Assembly: GCF_000003815.2 (NCBI RefSeq)
Contig: NC_049984.1
Coordinates: 21,109,199 to 21,132,527 of the forward strand
Length of the DNA stretch: 23,329 nucleotides
Reading direction: 5' to 3'
From: Branchiostoma floridae
Taxonomy: Eukaryota; Chordata; Leptocardii; Amphioxiformes; Branchiostomatidae
Shown: in pieces, positions 18,990-23,329 of the stretch
How the letters are laid out: each line of letters begins with the position of its first letter
Numbering within the stretch: the first letter of the stretch is position 1
Notes under the pieces: model-generated
The model's database searches: none
Seen by the model: the letters and a program-made list of their open reading frames with translations, nothing else
What the model was told of the DNA's origin: nothing
Translations under genes and position numbers: made by a program

Positions 18990-19283
18990 GTGCCCGACCC
19001 GCTTTTTCTTTCATCCAAGCACCTGGACCCCCTGTATAATTTTACCCGAGGCCTCAACCCCCTGACTTAATCCGAACTCTGAGTGCGCCTATACCCTTAT
19101 CATTTCATCCCAGTGCCCTTTTAATACCCCCTCTTCATTCTCATCCTATTGCCTTCACCTCACGCTTTTCTATAGTACTGCAACTAAATAGAACGATTCA
19201 GAAAAAAATCAGATCCACCTTTTTTTTTACTAGTACCTCAATCAATGTAGGAAAATCCGAATCCAGTCAGAAATCAGAATCTT
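18990..19283. repeat. 294-nt block, copy 1, left of an N gap
   Basis: Pyrimidine-rich sequence with loosely repeated TTTCATCC..GTGCCC motifs. As far as I can compare by eye it is identical to 19677-19970, including homopolymer lengths. It ends exactly at the first N. Confidence 0.9.
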
Positions 19284-19676
19284 NNNNNNNNNNNNNNNNN
19301 NNNNNNNNNNNNNNNNNNNNNNNNNNNNNNNNNNNNNNNNNNNNNNNNNNNNNNNNNNNNNNNNNNNNNNNNNNNNNNNNNNNNNNNNNNNNNNNNNNNN
19401 NNNNNNNNNNNNNNNNNNNNNNNNNNNNNNNNNNNNNNNNNNNNNNNNNNNNNNNNNNNNNNNNNNNNNNNNNNNNNNNNNNNNNNNNNNNNNNNNNNNN
19501 NNNNNNNNNNNNNNNNNNNNNNNNNNNNNNNNNNNNNNNNNNNNNNNNNNNNNNNNNNNNNNNNNNNNNNNNNNNNNNNNNNNNNNNNNNNNNNNNNNNN
19601 NNNNNNNNNNNNNNNNNNNNNNNNNNNNNNNNNNNNNNNNNNNNNNNNNNNNNNNNNNNNNNNNNNNNNNNNNNNN

Positions 19677-19970
19677 GTGCCCGACCCGCTTTTTCTTTCA
19701 TCCAAGCACCTGGACCCCCTGTATAATTTTACCCGAGGCCTCAACCCCCTGACTTAATCCGAACTCTGAGTGCGCCTATACCCTTATCATTTCATCCCAG
19801 TGCCCTTTTAATACCCCCTCTTCATTCTCATCCTATTGCCTTCACCTCACGCTTTTCTATAGTACTGCAACTAAATAGAACGATTCAGAAAAAAATCAGA
19901 TCCACCTTTTTTTTTACTAGTACCTCAATCAATGTAGGAAAATCCGAATCCAGTCAGAAATCAGAATCTT
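19677..19970. repeat. 294-nt block, copy 2, right of an N gap
   Basis: Identical to 18990-19283 and starts exactly at the last N. Such symmetry suggests an assembly join over an allelic or collapsed repeat, not two diverged copies. Confidence 0.9.
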
Positions 19971-20366
19971 CAACCCCTGTTGTAAAAAAAAAAAAAAAAT
20001 CCTGAGCCAGGACCCCCCTATCACAAAATCCTACCTCTTCAATTCACCCCCCACAGTTATTTTATAGAACGGCCCAATAAATTATAAATGCTGAAAATGG
20101 ATACCATTGGTGGAAGCCACCCCCCTCCCCATCCCTGCACAAACACAGTCTCACACACGCTGTTCGCTGTTCAGCATAATTCTTATTCTTCTCTACTTAC
20201 ATGACATCAACAACACCTCCGTAACAACACCACCATACCTGATCAAGTCACAGAATCCCGGAAAACCGTCCCCACCGCGCTCTGACTGAGTCTGACCTGG
20301 TCAGCAAAGCAAAACAAGGACATTCAGGTCGGGACACTTCTAAACTTACCGCCTGGACGAGTCACC
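19971..20366. other. intergenic upstream of SIRT5
   Basis: A-run near 19984, C-rich tracts; no gene seen. Confidence 0.5.
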
Positions 20367-20465
20367 AAATACTGGCCTTTGATTGGCCAATACAGATAGG
20401 TCAAGGGTCATAACCTTCGAATATTGGCCTCTGATTGGTCAATATGCACAGGTCAGGGGTCGCCG
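20367..20465 (+). promoter_or_regulatory. SIRT5 upstream promoter: tandem CCAAT boxes and DR1-like half-sites
   Basis: A block of about 45-50 nt is duplicated: ATACTGGCCTTTGATTGGCC... and ATATTGGCCTCTGATTGGTC.... Each copy has inverted CCAAT (ATTGG) boxes and ends in AGGTCA-N-GGGTCA (20398-20410, a perfect DR1) or AGGTCA-G-GGGTCG (20450-20462, one mismatch). DR1 is the layout bound by HNF4/PPAR-RXR/COUP-type receptors. It lies about 150-250 bases upstream of the SIRT5 ATG. Confidence 0.55.
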
Positions 20466-20612
20466 TTTGTTGTTTTCCTCTTCCTCCTGTGATGTGTGTG
20501 ATATTTTCGGGTTTTGATATATAAAAACGTTCTTAGTCTGTAAATATCATGGTGATTTTTATTTCAGTGCAGCAAGTTTAGTTGAAGAAGTGTGGGTTTC
20601 CGTTTGACTGTG

Positions 20613-20861
20613 ATGCAGCGCGTTGTTAGAAGGGTTTTTGTACAGTCCAGTTCCTTGTTCCGTACCGTGGTGGGAGGGGGGCGTGGTGTCAACATGGCAG
20701 AGGGACAGAGAGCGAGACCCAGCTCGGACTTGGCGGCGTTCAGAGAACTGTTTGCCGCTGCCAGGAACATCGTGGTGCTGTCAGGAGCCGGCATCAGCGC
20801 GGAGAGCGGCGTGCCGACCTTCAGGGGAGCTGGGGGGTTCTGGAGGACATGGCAAGCACAG
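20613..20861 (+). CDS. SIRT5: SIRT5-like NAD-dependent protein deacylase, exon 1
   Basis: Class III sirtuin of the SIRT5 type, in mitochondria removing succinyl, malonyl and glutaryl groups from lysine. The start at 20613 gives [20 protein letters not shown], Arg-rich without acids, as expected of a mitochondrial presequence; an internal Met (VNMAEG) is an alternative start. The NAD-binding [15 protein letters not shown] motif follows, then [10 protein letters not shown]. The exon ends in phase 0 at the donor GTTGGT. Length and order agree with vertebrate SIRT5. A divergent gene (Schlafen-like) starts 2.2 kb upstream. Confidence 0.93.
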
Positions 20862-22622
20862 GTTGGTCTATGTCTATGAATTGGTCACCTAGCGGCTTGT
20901 CTTGACGTGCAGTGGGCTTTTTTGCGTGAAACTTTGGAGGAGGATTACTCATTCAGGTGTTGATGGTTTTTCAATGTATCTATTATGTATTAGCTAGCCT
21001 GAGAAGATAAACTTATTTTTTTATTTACAAGTAGTGATTTGGCTGTTCAGCTAAAAAAATAATTGAAAGTCTTGTTTCTAAATACATGTATTAGCTACTG
21101 AATGGAGATGAATAAAAAGACACGTTCCTAACATTAGATTAGAGCTTAGCCTCAGGTCTCCTGTTTGGCAGACATTAAGCTAGCAATTAAAGTACAATGT
21201 AATGGAAGTGTGATGATTCAATCTAATACGTGCACATTCTGCCAATAACACATTTTATTCTACTATTGACAGGAAAATTTCTGCATATCTTTGACAAGAT
21301 GACCACATAAAATGTAATTTTTCCCCTAGCATGATCCACTTTTTTTGGTAATGACTGGCAATTTTTTTGCAGTGGTCAAAAAGTCACTTCTAACAAAGGT
21401 CCCGTTCATGATGCAAAAATCCAAAAGGTTCTATCCATTTCAGTAGGCCAAAATAGATTAATTCATATATCTCAGTATATGGCAGATTCCAAGTGATTAA
21501 TTGCTTCATTCAATGTTCATTTATTCTAAGCAAACATATTCTGTTCTTTGTATAACTGCTGGCATAGCACACCAACTTTGGTTGCATGCAGCATACACTG
21601 GCAGCAGCTGGTTATACCGTATCACACTGAACAACTTGTCACACTGAACCTTTGCATATACTAGCTGCAAGCAAACGCTGCAACACTTAAATCTAATGTA
21701 CTGCAGTCTGCAGCACTTTGTGACAATGACTCCACTCTACAATCTCATCTCACATATCTCATCAAACCTAAGTGTAACTATTTGATGCACAGAAGGGGTG
21801 CACAGAAGTTTTCTCCACCCTTCTCAGTTTTCTGTTCTTCTTTCAATGTTTCAACTTTCAAGTGTGTCATGATGATGCCTGTCCTGTCTCTGCTATTGTC
21901 CTCCCATCTTTTCAGGAGTGCCCTCTTTTCTTCTTCCATGGACTGTCCTTTGCATGATAGTTATGGCAGGGCCCAATGATTGTGGCTGTTAATAGGGCTG
22001 ACGTCACAGTTGAGTTGCGCGGTAAAAGGCACAAAATGGGAAGACGATTTGGGTGTGACTTAAAATCCTTTAAAATCTTCTTTTTCCTTGAAAATTTTGG
22101 CCCAACCTGGAGACTTTTTGGGATAGAAGGAACAGGTAAGGTCTAATCTTTCCCATTTTGGTCCAAATTTGCTCAGTTTAGCAGTTTAAGTGGCGCATGG
22201 AAGGATTTTAGTTGTTGTGTCATATTGGTGGTATCAGGAGAAAACTGGTGTCAAAGGTTTCTTTCATAGAGCGGGGATTCCTCGGAGTTTGAGGTGGTTA
22301 ACCCTCTGTTTTCTTTTAATGGTTACAAAGATGACCCTTGTGGCTGTCTGGTGGAGAATTTTTTTAAGATTGAAATTGGGGTTAGTACTTTTCTGAAGCC
22401 TTGTTTTGGTGTATTTTATCATGCTTCCCTATGTAGAGGTCCAACTGTAATGTCAGCCCTTAATAACTACTTCAGTTTTCTTTTCTTTGAAGTATGCTCT
22501 ATGATAGTTATAAATGGAAAATAGATGTTTGGACACCTCAATCCTGGTTTGGTAACTCTGGTAAGTATTTAATAAAGTACTTGAAGGCATGACTATCTGA
22601 ATTGATGTTCCCCTCCACCTAG
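20862..22622 (+). other. intron 1 of SIRT5
   Basis: 1,761 nt, donor GTTGGT, acceptor CCCCTCCACCTAG. Open frames inside show no recognisable domain. Confidence 0.85.
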
Positions 22623-22848
22623 GACCTGGCCACGCCAGAGGCGTTCCGTGCTAACCCGTCGCTGGTGTGGGAGTTCTACCACTACAGGAGGGAGGTCATG
22701 CTCACCAAACTGCCCAATGCCGGACACATGGCCATCGCAGAGTGTGAGCAGCGACTGGCCAAGCAGGGCCGCAGCCTCGTGGTCATCACACAGAACATAG
22801 ATGAGCTGCACAAGAGGGCTGGGTCAAAAAACATCATAGAACTGCATG
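22623..22848 (+). CDS. SIRT5: SIRT5-like deacylase, exon 2 (gene continues past the window)
   Basis: Starts [25 protein letters not shown] and continues in phase with exon 1. It includes the Tyr-x-x-Arg pair of FYHYRRE that reads acidic acyl-lysines in SIRT5 (Y102/R105 in human), then [15 protein letters not shown] and the catalytic His of IIELHG. The exon ends in phase 1 at the donor GTAAGG (22849). The zinc site and C-terminal Rossmann half lie outside the window. The last 33 coding bases are the first unit of the tandem array that follows. Confidence 0.9.
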
Positions 22849-23329
22849 GTAAGGGCTGGGTCAAAAACATCATAGAACTGCATGGTAAGGGCTGGGTAAA
22901 AAACATCATAGAACTGCATGGTAAGGGCTGGGTCAAAAAACATCATAGAACTGCATGGTAAGGGCTGGGTCAAAAAACATCATAGAACTGCATGGTAAGG
23001 GCTGGGTCAAAAAACATCATAGAACTGCATGGTAAGGGCTGGGTCAAAAAACATCATAGAACTGCATGGTAAGGGCTGGGTCAAAAACATCATAGAACTG
23101 CATGGTAAGGGCTGGGTCAAAAACACCATAGAACTGCATGGTAAGGGCTGGGTCAAAAAACATCATAGAACTGCATGGTAAGGGCTGGGTCAAAAACATC
23201 ATAGAACTGCATGGTACATGTAAGGGCTGGGTCAAAAAACATCATAGAACTGCATGGTAAGGGCTGGGTCAAAAAACATCATAGAACTGAATGGTAAGGG
23301 CTGGGTCAAAAAACATCATAGAACTGCAT
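22816..23329 (+). repeat. minisatellite of SIRT5 exon end plus splice donor, 14 copies
   Basis: Unit of 36-37 nt: GGGCTGGGTCAAAAAACATC then ATAGAACTGCATG then GTAA. Fourteen copies were counted to the window end, differing mainly in five versus six A, plus a 5-nt insertion (about 23216) and single substitutions. The first unit is the real end of exon 2; the others repeat coding sequence (IIELHG) and the 5' splice site. The array runs off the window. Confidence 0.95.

Noticed and set aside
20564-20892. Frames on the other strand and in the second plus frame over SIRT5 exon 1
   Set aside because: Shadows; only the 20613 frame matches the sirtuin motif.
22816-23329. CRISPR-like array
   Set aside because: Units are contiguous with no variable spacers and derive from the SIRT5 exon end in an animal genome.

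Overview
The window looks like a piece of an animal genome, most likely a cephalochordate (amphioxus, Branchiostoma-like). Three things point there: intron-containing genes of chordate type (two interleukin-17-like cytokines, a Schlafen/AlbA_2 gene, a SIRT5 sirtuin), a dense load of short inverted-repeat elements, and a Penelope-like retroelement. The species is an inference. No bacterial operons, rRNA, tRNA or CRISPR were seen. There are three N gaps (8861-8960, 17881-18045, 19284-19676).

Layout. 1-201: GT microsatellite. 446-572: small hAT-like MITE. 640-4807: complete IL-17-like gene A on the plus strand, with four coding exons, a TATA box and a likely poly(A) signal at 4802. 5185-5578: MITE-like inverted repeat that contains several kappaB-type decamers. 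5972-7840: Penelope-like retroelement. It has an RT/GIY-YIG reading frame on the minus strand, 197-nt identical inverted terminal repeats, a hammerhead ribozyme fold in each repeat and a 13-nt target-site duplication. 7841-10270: gene-poor, with a foldback MITE and a 70-nt direct repeat. 10275-13597: second IL-17-like gene (B). Its upstream region holds a roughly 60-nt tandem array with canonical kappaB decamers, an AP-1 site and a TATA-like box. Its last exon is frame-disrupted as sequenced.

13687-18367 is a minus-strand gene of six deduced exons. It encodes a small (about 251 aa) Schlafen-like protein consisting mainly of an AlbA_2 domain, and it is tail-to-tail with IL-17 gene B. Several MITEs sit in its introns. 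18427-19970 holds a Harbinger-like foldback MITE and two identical 294-nt blocks on either side of an N gap. 20367-23329 is the 5' part of a SIRT5 gene: a promoter with tandem CCAAT boxes and DR1 nuclear-receptor half-sites, exon 1, a 1.76-kb intron, exon 2, and then a 14-copy tandem array of the exon-2 end plus its splice donor, which runs off the window.

Two cytokine genes and a Schlafen-like putative RNase gene lie side by side, so part of the window may be an immune neighbourhood. SIRT5 is a mitochondrial metabolic gene with no evident functional link to them. The most unusual structures are the kappaB minisatellite upstream of IL-17 B, the paired inverted hammerhead ribozymes of the Penelope element, and the splice-donor minisatellite in SIRT5.
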